NCBI GenBank assembly: GCA_016800925.1
Contig: JABCPU010000388.1
Span: 1-62,659 of the forward strand
Reading direction: 5' to 3'
Length of the DNA: 62,659 bases
Source of the DNA: Suillus spraguei
Lineage: Eukaryota; Basidiomycota; Agaricomycetes; Boletales; Suillaceae
Each line of letters starts with the position of its first letter. Position 1 is the first letter of the stretch. Shown here piece after piece: positions 9,720-21,755 of the stretch. The notes beneath the pieces were generated by a model that did not search any database, was not told the origin of the DNA, and was given only the letters and a program-made list of their open reading frames with translations. The position numbers and the translations under genes are program-made.

Positions 9720-12700
9720 ATGTCCTCAGAAGACTCAAAAACCGTCCACACTGTCACCAAACTCACCTCTACCAACTATGCTACCTGGAAAGGTGAAATG
9801 AAGGCCTACCTTCACGTCAAAGGTCTCTGGCTGCTTGTCAATGGCACTGAGACTCGACCTACTGAGATGGAAGCTGCAGTGAAGTGGGACACCAAGGCAG
9901 ACAAGGCAGCTGGGGAGCTGTACCTTGCATGTTCTGTGGAACAAAGGACCCATATAGACTCTGTCCAGGATGACCCTGTCAAGATTTGGACTACCCTCGC
10001 ATCTACCCACCTCCAGAAGCGTCCTGGAGCATGTTTCAATCCCTGGGACAACTTCTTCTCCATCAGAAAGCAACCTGATGAGTCCTTGAGCACTCTCATT
10101 GCCAGGATCGAAGATGGGATGTCCAAAGTCCAGGAATTGCGCCCCTCAGACTCTACCAAGCCCTATACCATCAAGGAACTTGACCAGGAGCTTGTCTGCA
10201 TGGCTATGGTTCGTTCTCTGGGCGAGGAATACTCCAATTTTGCGTCCTCCTTGATGTTACTGAAGTCCCTAGACAAGGAGGAGTTAAAGGCAGCATTCTT
10301 GGCAGAGGAGACTCAAAGGAGGAGATGTCCTGAGGGTTCTGGGAGTGATGTAGCACTGTATACTGCGTCTGGAGAGTGTAGGTGTGGCACTTCAGTCACC
10401 TGCTGGTACTGTGAAAAACAAGGGCACTACACCCACAAATGCACTAACCTTAAGAGTGCTAAGGATTGCTATAAGAGCAATAAGGACCGCAGAAAAGGTG
10501 GTAGGAATGCTAATAAGACATCTGAGGCGTCCACTTCATTATTCCCAGCCACTACACCACCCACCACTGCTGCTGCTTCGTTCACTGCTCAGAATACCTC
10601 TCAGAGTGCCCAACAAGTCACAGAATTCGCAGGAAATGCAAGTCTTCGCTCTTTTGACCCTTCCCATCCCCTTTGTTCCTTACAACTCAATGCCCATGCT
10701 GACTGGAATGCAGACACAGGTGCCACTTCTCATATGACACCCCACCGCTACTGGCTGCACAATTATGCCCCTAAATGTGTCCCAATCAAGCTCACTGACA
10801 ATAATATAGTCTACTCTGCAGGGGAGGGCAATGTGGTATTTAGTCCAATTGTAAATGGGAAGAGAGTTCGAACTGTAGAATTCACTAGAGTCCTTCATGT
10901 ACCAGATTTGTGAAATAATCTACTATCTGTGCTATACCTAACTCGCAATATGGGCTTCACTGTGCTCATTAATGTATCCAAGATGTCCTTTGAGCGTCCT
11001 ACTGGCACCCCACTGTTTGTAGCAAGCATCAGCAACTCTAATGCTGCATTCCTAGATGGTTCTACCACCCCACTAGCTGAATATGCGTCAGCAGCTACTA
11101 CTTTGCCTCTCAACATTGACCTATGGCACAGGAGACTTGCCCACCATCATTTAGGAGGCATTAGAAAGCTTCTGAGCAAGAATCTGGTCACTGGAATGAC
11201 CCTAGAGTCGAAAACTGCGCCAGATCCTATCTGCAAACCATGCCTAGCTGGAAAGATGCATGCAAACCCATTCCCTCCCTCCGAGTGGCGCACTTCTAGG
11301 CCCCTCAAGCTTGTACACACTGATGTGCATCAAGTCTCTTATACCACCTTCTCAGGATTTCGCTATTGGGTGTCATTCATTGATGACTACTCCAGATACA
11401 GATTTGTTCTTCCTATCAAAGCAAAGTCTGATGTCTTTGAGGCCTTCAAGACATTCAAGGCCTATGCTGAGAACCAGTCAGAGCGAAAAATCAAGATACT
11501 GAGGGATGACAAGGGTGGGGAGTACATGAGCAACACACTCTTGCAATTCACCACTTCCTGCAGCATAGAGAGGCAGCACACTGTCAGAGCACACTGTCAG
11601 GGCACGCCCTCAACAGAATGGAGTCGCTGAGAGAGCTAATAGGCTGCTGTCTGAGCACCTCACCACCATGCTAGACGAATCTGGGCTACCTAAGACCTTT
11701 TGGGGCGAAGCCCTTGCAGCCCTAGTCTATGTGTGGAATAGATGCCCCACTGATGCAGTGAAATGCGCCACTCCCTATGAGCTATGGCATGGAAGGAAGC
11801 CTGACGTCTCCCACCTTTGAGTCTGGGGCTGCACTGCCTACGTGCATATACAGAAGGACAAGAGAGAGGGACTTGGATCTCACATGGAGAAATGCGTGTT
11901 TATTGGATATCCTCAAGGCTACAAGGGCTAGAAGTTCTATAATCCTACTACTAAGAAGACAGTAATATCAGAACGAGCTGATTTTGATGAGAGATACTTC
12001 CCCTTGTCCAAGCGCCCTAATCAGCCCTCAATAAAAGCTCCTACTGTCCCTACACCATTACCTACTGCTCCTGTCCGACCTAAACCTTCCCTGCCTCCAC
12101 CACAGCCATACAGAAGCTATACAGTGTCTGATGACTCCGATGCTGATGATGAGTCCAGTTCTGATGAGTCTCTGGCTCAAGGGGGGAGTAATGGCCCTCC
12201 AGCAGCTCCAGACATGCCTAGAGATGCTCCTGTAGTGCCCAAAACTGATCCAGATCCTCCTTGCATCCTGACTTCCTCACCACCTCCTAGACTGCTTTCC
12301 CCTATTGGCATTGGTGCCAGACTCCCTAGGTGCAATAGAACCAAGCCCAGAGAGTGGTGGAAACTGTCTTCAGCCCAGCTAGACTCTGAGGTTGATGATG
12401 AGATTGAGGATGCTGATCTTGCCTATGAGATTGCCTTCTCTACAGCATCATCTGCTGAACCACTGTCTTATAAAGAAGCACTGCGACGTCCTGATGCAGA
12501 ACAGTGGAAGCAAACTGCCCTAGAGGAGTTGAACGCCCATAGCACTAATGGCACTTAGGAACTCATCCCCAGACCAACTGGAAAGAAGGTCATAGGATGC
12601 AAGTAGGTGTTTAAGGTCAAGCACAATGCAGATGGCTCTGTAGAGTGCTATAAGGGCAGACTAGTAGCCAAGGGCTACAATCAGCGACCTGGCTTTGACT

Positions 12701-14022
12701 ACCTCAAAATATTTGCCCCTACAGTCAGAATGCCCACCATTAGAGTTGTCCTAGCTATGGCTGCCATTCATGACCTCCACCTGTGCTCTATAGACATATC
12801 CCATGCCTACCTTAATGGAGAGATGGACTGTGATGTCTACATGGAGCAGCCTGAAGGATTTATCATAGGAGATGCTAGAGAGACGGTCTGCTTATTGAAG
12901 AAGAGCATCTATGGCACGAAGCAGGGAGGCAACAGATGGAACCAGAAAATGTGTTCAGTCCTAGAGTCTATGGGCTACACTCAGTCATACTCAGATGCCT
13001 CCATCTATATCTATGTCAAGGACAATGTCAGGATCATTCTACCAGTCTTTGTGGATGACATGACCTTTGCTTTGAAATCAGCCTCTGCCATTGACCAGAC
13101 CATCAGGGAACTCTCCCAGCACTTCAAACTTCGTGATCTAGGCTCCACCACTCAGCTTCTAGGGATTAAGATTGACAGAGAACGCTCTAAGCACTCCATT
13201 ACCATATCCCAACAACAATACTGTCTAGATATCCTAGAACATTTTGGCATGGCTGATTGCAAACCCATATCCACTCCTATGCAGCCCAACCTTCGACTCA
13301 GCCGCTCTCAATGTCCCCAGACACCAGATGAAATCCAGTTCATGAAGGATGTCCCTTATCTTGCTGCAGTTGGCGCTCTAATGTACTTAGCCACCATAAC
13401 TCGTCCAGACATTGCCTACACTGTTGGCTATCTTGCCAGATTCAACTCTAATCCAGGCATAGCTCACTGGCAAGCTGTCAAGCACCTACTGCGCTATCTG
13501 AGGGGCACTGCAGACTATAAGATCACTTATGCACCTGATCCATCTTCCACTGAATTATTCTCAACTTACTCAGATGCTGATCATGGTGGATGCAAGGATA
13601 CAGGACACTCTACTGGAGGATACCTGGTGAAGATTGGCACTGGCACTGTATCATGGTCATCAAAGCTGCAAAGCATTGTTGCACTATCCACTACTGAGGC
13701 AGAGTACATTGCAGCAGTCTCAGCAGGCAAGGAAATCTGTTGGATGCGAAATCTATTGCAAGAAATGGGATTCCCTGCCACTGGACCATCTATACTCAGG
13801 ATAGACAACCAGAGCACCATATCTGTTGCCAAACACCCAGAGCACCATGGAAGGATGAAGCAACTTGATCTCAGTTGGTACTGGCTTAGGGATGTGGTGC
13901 ACAAAGAGATAATTGCACCCACCTTTGTAGCCACAGTTGACCAGCCTGCTGATATCTTAACCAAGGCATTGAGTCGACCTAAGGTGGAGACATTTTGTAG
14001 AATAATAGGGCTGCACAGATGA
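9720..14022 (+). pseudogene. copia 1 gag-pol polyprotein, five stops and one frameshift
   Basis: ATG 9720 follows the leader. Order seen: gag; zinc knuckle CWYCEKQGHYTHKC (CX2CX4HX4C, about 10408); protease DTGATSHMTP (about 10710); integrase with HHCC finger (CKPCLAGK) and DDE core (HTDV, FIDDYSRYR, DDKGGEY); reverse transcriptase with FVDDM (about 13050); RNase H with STTEAEY (about 13690). In-frame stops lie at 10911 and 11818 (TGA, from CGA) and at 11929, 12556 and 12604 (TAG, from TGG). A 13-bp tandem duplication near 11590 shifts the frame in the integrase. Apart from this the domains are well kept, so decay is recent. All five stops fit C:G to T:A changes. Confidence 0.9.
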
Positions 14023-14059
14023 GGGGGAGTTATTAGAGATGTGCTCAGTCAGGGGGGAG

Positions 14060-14342
14060 TGTTAGTTGTGTGACTTCGCACTTAATTAGTTCAAGGACTT
14101 TCAGGACTTTTAGTACACTTTCGAGACATTGAGGACACTTCAATGACTGCACTTTTGGGACACTTTAAGGACATTACCATGATAGGCATTGTTTACATTT
14201 ATTTACATAACCTTGTCCATAGTCCGAGTTCATAGTCTTATATGCCTTGTGCATTGACTCTGAACTCTCAGGTATGATACATTTATATAGATACTTAATA
14301 TACTTGTGCATTGACTCTGAACTCTCAGCTTGACTTCAAATA
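14060..14342 (+). repeat. 3' LTR of copia 1
   Basis: 283 bp. It is longer than the 5' LTR because 'gtgcattgactctgaactct' is repeated around an AT-rich insert at about 14271-14328. It is preceded by a polypurine tract. Confidence 0.9.
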
Positions 14343-14950
14343 GTGTATGCGAGCTTGTATGTGTGGGAAACATGCAGCAGTCATTAACACTGTTGCAGTC
14401 TGGACAGGAATCTAAGATTTCCCTAGTTAAGTTGAACTCATGTGTACCAATTTCTTTTCTTACCATATCAGAACCTGCTCCAACAAGGGACCCACTAAGA
14501 TATGACACCTCTTCCTCAAGCAGTTTGTTATCATCAGAGTATAGGAGGAGATCTTTGGTAACTGAATTGGGGGTAGTGTTTTTTTTTGTTGTAGATCATG
14601 ACAAAATTGATGTAATGACAGAAGAAGGATCCACACCATTTGACCTTTAACCCACTTGAACTGGCCCCATAATGTGTCGTGTTCTTCTTGTGCTGCCTGC
14701 TTCAAATCTTGCCCATAACCAGGGACATGTTTGAGGATGTGATACCTGTCAATGAGGTACGCGGGTGCCTTCGCGCTCTGAGTCCATTTGACCATCTTTT
14801 GCAGCCGCTAGATATGGGTTATGAAGTGATGCATAGGTTGTTTCCATAGACATCATACAGATACTACATAACTATACATAGTTGTCATCAGCTGAAATGT
14901 GAAAATAGTAAACAGACGAACTGCTTATGTGTCACTGGTGCAGTTTGGGT
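14343..14950 (-). pseudogene. P450 fragment, part 2 (copy 0)
   Basis: Continues the fragment cut by copia 1 and matches about 29635-30247 of the minus-strand P450 copy there, including the I-helix exon (translated as YLSGSLVGAGSD, the A/G-G-x-D-T oxygen-binding groove). Differences are scattered and frames are broken in places. It stops at about 14950, where an unrelated ~500-bp block intervenes. Confidence 0.75.
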
Positions 14951-15447
14951 TCTATGTCCAACTACCTATACAGCCGCAATTCAAGCCCCAACGACGATCC
15001 AAAAGAGCCATCGTCTGGCTGCTGGCTAGATGCTCTTAGGGCCCAAGGCCTAGACATAAGCTCATGTCTGCATTTTATCCTTTTCCCCAAACCTGGGTAT
15101 ACTTCTCCATAGATATGTTATTGGCCTGCCCTAATTGTTGGGTCCTATTGCAGGGTGTGCAATCGCGCGCACAGACCATGTGCTCCTATTTATTAGGCTT
15201 AAGAAGGAGTGTACCTACGTAGAACTAGAAGTACATGCAGTAGGGGCAGCGGCAAGCCCCCTGACGAGAGCCTTTCGCAGGGTTCAAAACTACTGTCCCC
15301 TGCTTTACTAGTATCCCTCTGCTCAACCTCACTGCACCCTATCCTAGGAGACGGTGGACAGGAGAGCTGAGTACAGGATACGGTCAGCCTAGTACATTCG
15401 CAATGTAGACTAAAATCTGTGCTCACAAGCTCACTCAGATGAAACTC
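14951..15447. other. ~500-bp insertion of unknown type in the P450 fragment
   Basis: The P450 homology breaks after 'gtttgggttc' and resumes at about 15448 with 'tgcagtcatccaaaataatc'. The insert has no coding potential I trust. It holds 'tcgcagggttcaaaactact', but no clear terminal repeats, TG/CA ends or target duplication. It could be a solo LTR or SINE whose borders have decayed. Confidence 0.5.
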
Positions 15448-15517
15448 ATGCAGTCATCCAAAATAATCTCACGTGCATGTGCAACCTGTATCAGCTCGTA
15501 CGTCTGATGGAACAAGG
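15448..15517 (-). pseudogene. P450 fragment, part 3 (copy 0), end of homology
   Basis: Matches about 30250-30315 of the P450 copy ('aataatctcacgtgcatg', 'cagctcgtacgtctga'), then diverges. This marks the right limit of the duplicated CHAT-P450 segment. Confidence 0.65.
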
Positions 15518-17009
15518 TGTGTGTAAGACACACATATTTGAAGCTCCGACTCACATTGTTGAATGTTGCCGCTTGACCAGCCGAAATCTATCTCAAAAGC
15601 TGATTTCATTTTCGAAATGTGAAATCAACGTCCAAATCCACATTCAAATATCCAACTTTGAACTTTGAACTCTGATAGTCATGGCAACTATAGGATGTTC
15701 AAATTTTACTCATTTCCTGTTAGTGCTAACGAAGTTCTAAGTTCTCATATAAACAAGCCTTAACCGCTGTTGGGTCCATGCCTAATTATGATCGCAGAAA
15801 ATGTCGCAAGCCGCTGGGGTCAAATGCTAATTCCTGCCATAAACAGCTGTTTGTTGCCTGGGCCTTCGTAGATTTGAATTATGTCTTCACACCTTTAGAC
15901 ATTTTCAGCCATGACCCACGCCATTATCAAAATTCTTAGGTTGCAACCCACGCCAGATCGGGGTTGTATACTCCAGTTGCAGTGCTTCATAGAAGCCTAT
16001 TGCAGGGTCATCAGCACATCACAACATCCCCTCCCTATGGCCCACATACCCACCTCTGCGCCAACTTGGTGTCAATGTAGGGTTACATAGCATCTTTGTT
16101 GAGTTCTTCCTCCCTCACAATGTGTGCATGATTTACAGAGGTGTGACATTATCAGTCAATCGTTCGTCCTAGGTTATCTGAGGCTCATCTTTCAGTATCG
16201 CTGAAGACGTGTGACACGCCGTAAGACCTTGTTGATGAAATAAAGAGGTGTTCACCTACAATGTGATTCATACAGATGCTTTCTAATCGAGTTTCGATTG
16301 AATGGCGATCGTACTCTTAAGCAGGCATTATACACAGCTGATGAATGCCGATAGAGCAATAAAGGTGACTTCTAACCTGGACACTGGCCAACTCACTCTG
16401 GTCGTGATGATTGGTCAGGCCCACGGTGGTTCAACCATTTGCTGTTAGTTCCACACATCAATCTTTGACCCTCATCATTTCTTGATGAGGACGCCCACAT
16501 CAGGAAAACATCATTCGCTACAGAGTGTTCTGTAGCACTTTGTAACACTCTATAGCAAATTATGTTTTCCTGATGCATTGTGACACCTGGTGCACCTCCG
16601 TCCAATGTAAGTTATCACCCTTGTGATTGATCTATTGTGCCGGAACCTCTTCCACTCTTCACATTGAATTTCATTCCCTGTTCCCATACTCTTGTGCAGT
16701 ACTTTTACCCCCTCCAGCTGGTTTCATGCATCATTTTCATGGCACTCTCATTCTCACCACCTTCTTTAAGTACTAACTTCATGAGTCTCGCAGTCAGTTC
16801 TTCAATAGGTTGTTTGCTCGGACAACTCTTGGCTTGGACTGGTGTAAACTCAATAGAATACAAAATATGCTCTACTGTATGCTTGGTCATATATAAGATG
16901 TATCTGAAGTGTACATAATGAAAACATTTGCAGTCATCGTCGGTACTAAGATCTACAACTTGGTAATGGTTTTAGTAAGCGCGAGGAACGAACAGGGTTT
17001 TGCAGAGAT
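15518..17009. other. No gene seen; one MITE-like hairpin inside
   Basis: AT-rich stretch with only short ORFs on both strands, none with recognisable motifs. It holds the hairpin at 16498-16575 and ends at the stop codon of the STAND pseudogene. Confidence 0.5.
16498..16575. repeat. MITE-like imperfect palindrome
   Basis: The ends 'catcaggaaaacat' and 'atgttttcctgatg' are exact inverted repeats. The inner arms ('gctacagagtgtt' and 'aacactctatagc') continue the pairing with a few mismatches around a short loop. A lone 'ttttcctgatgcat' also occurs near 53152. Confidence 0.65.
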
Positions 17010-19593
17010 TCACTCCTTTTGGCACTGTTGCCAGTGCAGTCCATGTGCCATGTGGCTCAAATCAAGCTCAGGACCCCCTCTGGGTATCACTAATGCAGTT
17101 CCAGGGCTATAAAACAAGTCTCGAGAAGCGGGTGGTACCCAGAATAACAGCTGATGTTGGGGCCCTAACACCCATCCACCATCACTATCCAGGAAAAGGG
17201 AGTCGAACAGGGGTCGTCATGGGATGCTCCCTCCCTTAGCTCAGAAGTGTCGCAGAGTGCATGGGTAGAGTTGGACGAGAAACGAATGAAGTGATTGTTC
17301 AAAGTGTTCAATGTCATGGTAGTAGTGACCTCAAGCTTACGATATTCATCTGAGAATACCAAAGGATCTGACGCAGCGCGCCATTGCGATGGCTGCCTTG
17401 TCCCTGTATCCCACAGCCGAATGGTGCCATCCTGTGAACCAGTGACGATGCGAGTGCCATCCGGCGAGAACAAGACCGATAAAACATAATGAGTGTGCCC
17501 CTGCAAGGGCCCATCAACTGGCTCCCCCGTCCCTGCATCCCACAGCCAAACAGTCTTATCCAAAGAACCAGTGACAATGCGAGTGCCATCTCACAAGAAT
17601 GAAACTGACATAACTCCCCAGTGTGCCCCCACAAGGGCTCGCCAACAGGCTCTCCTGTCCCTGCATCCCACAACCGAATAGTCCCATCCAAAGAACCAGT
17701 GACAATGCGAGTGCCATCCGGCAAGAATGAGACCGAGTTAACTGAATAAGTGTGCCCCCGCAAGGGCCCACCGACTGGCTCCACCGTCCCTGCATCCCAC
17801 AGCCAAACAGTGTTATCCCAAGAACCAGTGATGATGCAAGTGCTGTCCAGCGAGAACGAGACCGATTTAACTCCCTCAGTATGCCCCCGCAAGGGCTCAC
17901 CGACTGGCTCCCCCGTCCCTGCATCCCACAACCAAACAGTCCTATCCCAAGAACCAGTGACAATGCGAGTGCCGTCCGGCGAGAACGAGACCAAGTTAAC
18001 AGATGAAGTGTGCCCCCACAAGGGCTCACTGATTGGCTCCACCGTCCATGCATTCCACAGCCAAACAGTGTTATCCCAAGAACCAGTGATGATGCGAGTG
18101 CCATCCAGTGAGAAAGAGACCGACTGTACTGTATGAGTGTGCCCCCACATGGGCTCACCGATTGGCTTCCCCATCCCTGCATCCCACAGCTGAACAGTAC
18201 TATCCTGCGAACCAGTGACAATGCAAGTGCCATCCGGCGAGAACGAGACCGACCTTACTAAATCAGTGTACCCCCACAAGGGCTCACTCTCACTGACTAG
18301 CTCCTCCATCCCTACATCCCACAGCTGAACAGTGTTATCCCTTGAACCAGTGATGATGCGAGTGCCATATGGCGAGAACGAGACTGACCAAACTAAGTCA
18401 GTGTGCCCCTGCAAGGGCCCGCCAACTGGCTCCCCCGTCCCTGCATCCCACAGCCAAACAGTGTTATCCCAAGAACCAGTGACGATGCGAGTGCCATCCG
18501 GCGACTGCATCCCACAGCCGAACAGTGCTATCCCTTGAACCAGTGACAATGCGAGTGCCATCCGGCAAGAACAAGACCAACAAAACTGGACCAGTGTGTC
18601 CCCGCGAGGGCTCAGTGACCGGCTCCCCCATCCCTGCATCCCACAGCCAAAGAGTGCTATCCCAAGAACCAGTGACAACACGAGTGCCATCCGGCAAGAA
18701 TGAGACCGACAAAACTGAATCAGTGTGCCCCCACAAGGGCTCACCGACTGGCTCCCCTGTCCCTGCATCCCACAGCAGAACAGTCCTATCACTTGAACCA
18801 GTGCCGATGCGAGTGCCGTCCGGCGAAAACGAAACCGAGTTAACTTCTTTAGTGTGCCCCCGCAAGGGCTCACCGACTGGCTGCACAAGACAACACGCCC
18901 AGAGCCATCTTTGCATATGGATGTACCTATAGAGCTAGGTCAGTTCAGTTCCGACCGAGAGGAGGCTCCATACATCTGCGATCTTCCCGATAACATCATC
19001 GAATATCCGGAGGGGTTTGAGATACGTGTCCTGGAATGTGTCAGCAGTATTGAGACCCGCTTGTACGTCTTGGCCAACGGACACCGCAATCATCGCAGGG
19101 CCTGAAAGTGGAAGCATGCGTTCTCCAGCTTGTTGTGCATCCTGGAGTGCCGATCGGGTAGGATCCTCCACTTCCACACTATGAGTGTATGTGACCACCA
19201 GAATTTAGAGAGTGCAGAGACTGGAGGACAAGTACGAAAACCCACCTCGATATTCGGGGTGGATGAAGCACGCTCCTCATCATCATCATGGACATAGTTC
19301 GGGGGAGCAGGGCTATTGCTGCGAGAATCCTTCGAGCGCTTGTTGAAAGCTTAGTCGTATTCCAGGGCACTTATTAAGCATGCTCATAGACTCACCGGCT
19401 TCAATTTATACGCGCCGTCCTTAGCCTTCTTTATGAGCCGGCGGACTATGCTACGGGGTCGGTGCTAGAGTCGATATCAGTGGAGTGAATTAAGTGATGC
19501 TCATTAGCTACGTACCGAGCTTCCACTGGGAGGAGTTGGTGCATCGATTTCCGGAGTCAAATTCCTTGGTGAATTGTGTTTACCTTTACCCAT
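17010..19593 (-). pseudogene. STAND (NLR-like) gene with WD40 repeats, NACHT part deleted
   Basis: Such fungal proteins join an N-terminal domain, a NACHT NTPase and WD40 repeats and act in non-self sensing and cell death. N-terminal exons are 19593-19516 (start MGKGKHNSP), 19464-19396 and 19338-19246, then one covering 19178 to about 19013. A further intron leads to HPYAKMALGVLSCA. There the sequence jumps directly into a WD40 repeat (QPVGEPLRGHT) in another frame, so the whole NACHT region is missing. About twelve WD40 units follow in two alternating frames. The C-terminal part (LLFWVPPASRD, then HGLHWQQCQKE, stop 17010-17012) needs one more frame change near 17215. Several shifts plus a TGA near 17590 make it a pseudogene. 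The domain reading is from family pattern. Confidence 0.75.
17480..18885 (-). repeat. WD40 array with near-identical 129-bp DNA units
   Basis: Units recur at exactly 129 bp (43 codons) from 17492 to 18266, then one of 135 bp, then a rearranged 193-bp step near 18401-18594, then 129 bp again. Each encodes the pattern SPDGTRIVTGS...VWLWDAGTGEPVG..L.GHT. The short unit near 18500 lacks about half a blade, which shifts the frame, and a one- or two-base change near 17610 shifts it back. Confidence 0.85.
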
Positions 19594-20230
19594 TGTGAAT
19601 CAAAGTAAGAAAATTAGAATGGTCCGACACCGTTTATATAGAAAACGACAGGCTATTGTTAGTACAAGCCTCGAGGAAGCCTCGTTGAGAGAAGGAAAGT
19701 AATCGTCCAATAATCGTCCATCAACTTTCACTCTCGTAATACTCCAAGGGTTCTGTTCGGTATCGAAGGATCATGATCAGATCTCATTGGTCAGGAGTTA
19801 TCCAAGGTTTATATCATACGTAGAACAAACAGATGGCAAAATCAGAGTAACGCATTAAGATAGAAAGCATGCATGATGGTCACAAGAAAACAGGTGAATG
19901 TGTGCAGAGATGTGACATCCAGAAGCCTCGAGGGAATGCCTGGGGAAGAAGCACGATTTTAACTGCAAGAGAACCAAGCTGCAGTAAATCAATGATCAAC
20001 GCAACACTCACGAACATCATTGCGTGTACCTGAGGCCTGATCAATAACAGGAATAGCGTTACCCGGGCATCGACTCCTTATGTCTCAATACCAAGTTCTC
20101 ACGCATTTATTGGAATTGGAGATTTCAAGTGGTTTATAGCTTCAACCGCAAGCTCTGCTCGAGGGAGAATGAGTGTTTGACGTATCTGAAGCTGTGTGCT
20201 GAGCCCTCAAGGAAGAATTTGGACAATAAT
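19594..20230. other. No gene seen; upstream region of the STAND gene
   Basis: Between the minus-strand start at 19593 and the first CHAT-gene remnant there is AT-rich DNA with a short direct repeat ('aataatcgtcca' near 19705). It should contain the former STAND promoter. No clear TATA box is placed. Confidence 0.4.
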
Positions 20231-20236
20231 CGTGCC

Positions 20237-21755
20237 TTTTCCATCATTCTGAATGGATATTGTTAATTGAGCATCATTGAATGTAATGCATACGAACCTC
20301 AGTGCGAATACTATGCTTGAAGTTGACGCTAGCACTCCATCCTCAGGCAAATCTAGTGTTGAAAGTCTTGGCGCCGTTTTTGCACCGATGCCCAAGTTGA
20401 ATACATATGATGGCGCTTTCAACTTTTTTAACACTTGCACTTAAATGCATTCGATTTCTGGATCAATTTGGCAATACACCTTACCCACTCTGAGATCTAT
20501 CATCGATATGATCCTGTACCAACCGAAAACGTCTTACCGGGAACAAACAGTCTTGGCGATAATTTTGTGTTGTTGCCGTCCACAGCGTCAGACCTTTTCT
20601 ATCATTCTGAATGGATAGAGCGTCGATTGAGCATCATTGAATGTGATGCATACGAACCTCAATGCGGGCCATATGGGTACTATGCTTGATGGTGCCTTGT
20701 GCTATTCATCTCAGGCAAATAGTTTTTCAGTAATCTTGACGACGGTGACCCATATATTTTTCACCACTCTTGGCTGCCTCCCTGTTCTCCGACTTACAGC
20801 CTGAAGGCCACTCGAGAAGGTCCTGTCATTATTGTTAATGCTAGTCAGTACAGCTGCGACACCTTGATTGTCATGAGTGAGCAAATCCTATCTACATCCC
20901 AATTGATATAATGCGAACTGAAGTCTGTGAGTTGTCCTCCGAGTTCCAGTTCCTCACAGAGTGATCCGATTATTAGAACAAGCTTGTGGGCATCCTCTGG
21001 AAGCTTTGGTATGGTGTCTAGTGTCCGCCCTGGCTCACGTATCTGGTGATGTTCCACCGCTGAATTCGCTTTGCTTCCTCTACAGGCAGCAGGACCTTAT
21101 GAAAGCATATTTACATCTCCCCTTATTACCCCTACTTCGGCGACACTCGTTCGTGCGAGAAAACAAGTTTCTCGAGATTCATCTTCGCAACATTTTGTCG
21201 CCATTGGTCAAGGCGACCGGTAAAAGGGAGGGAGCTCAAATGTGTCGCTCCTGAGCTAGCCGTCGTAACTAAGCGTCTCAAGCCTGTCGTGTTGCCCTTC
21301 ACATTGCTTGAGGACAACGATGCAACAGTGCAGGGTGCACTCGATGCACTCGACCATACTCAGTGGCTCCACCTGGCCTGCTACGGGATGCCGAATCGAC
21401 AATGACCATTCAAGTCTTCATTTGCCATGCGCAACGGACCGTCGATATCAAGGACATAATTCGATCCAAGTGGCGAAACTCAGAGTTTGCATTCTTATGG
21501 GCTTTCCACACTACCGTAGGCGATGAGAAGAGTCCTGATGAGTCTATCCATCTCGCTGCAGCTATTCAATTTTCCGGATTTCGCAGTGTGATTGACACTA
21601 TGTGGTCTGTCGATGACGAGGTTGCACGCAGGTTGTGTCTGTTTTTTACAACGAGCTGGTCGATGATTCGAGGAGATTGGACAGCACACGGGCTGGGGTG
21701 GCGTTGCACAAGACTGTGAAGAAATTGCGGGTTAATGATATCTCACTAGAATAGC
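20237..21755 (+). pseudogene. CHAT-domain (caspase-like) pseudogene, copy B
   Basis: The upstream motif IIECDAYEPQCGP (about 20625-20665) and the CHAT region to about 21755 match copies A and C, but the frame changes many times. An extra, more decayed copy of the upstream motif lies at 20240-20300. A deletion of about 40 bp removes part of the segment after KLVGILWKLWYG (about 21010). At the active site, LACYGMP replaces the family's LACHG (His to Tyr), and WAFHTTVGDE has Phe where the catalytic Cys is expected, so both dyad residues are lost. It lies just upstream of the lectin gene, in the same orientation. Confidence 0.75.

Larger units (their letters stand above)
9129..14342 (+). mobile_element. 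Ty1/copia LTR retrotransposon 1, complete but degenerate
   Basis: 5' LTR 9129-9363 and 3' LTR 14060-14342 flank an internal region with primer site, gag-pol and a polypurine tract (AGGGGGGAG) just before the 3' LTR. The 5-bp target duplication GTGTA is at 9124-9128 and 14343-14347, and the P450 fragment continues on both sides. By eye the LTRs differ at about six bases plus two indels: a ~10-bp unit loss and a ~58-bp gain in the 3' LTR. The gag-pol frame has five stops and one frameshift, so it cannot move by itself. Confidence 0.93.

Noticed and set aside
15240..15300. T-loop-like 'gggttcaaaac' suggesting a tRNA
   Set aside because: No matching acceptor, D or anticodon stems could be drawn around it.
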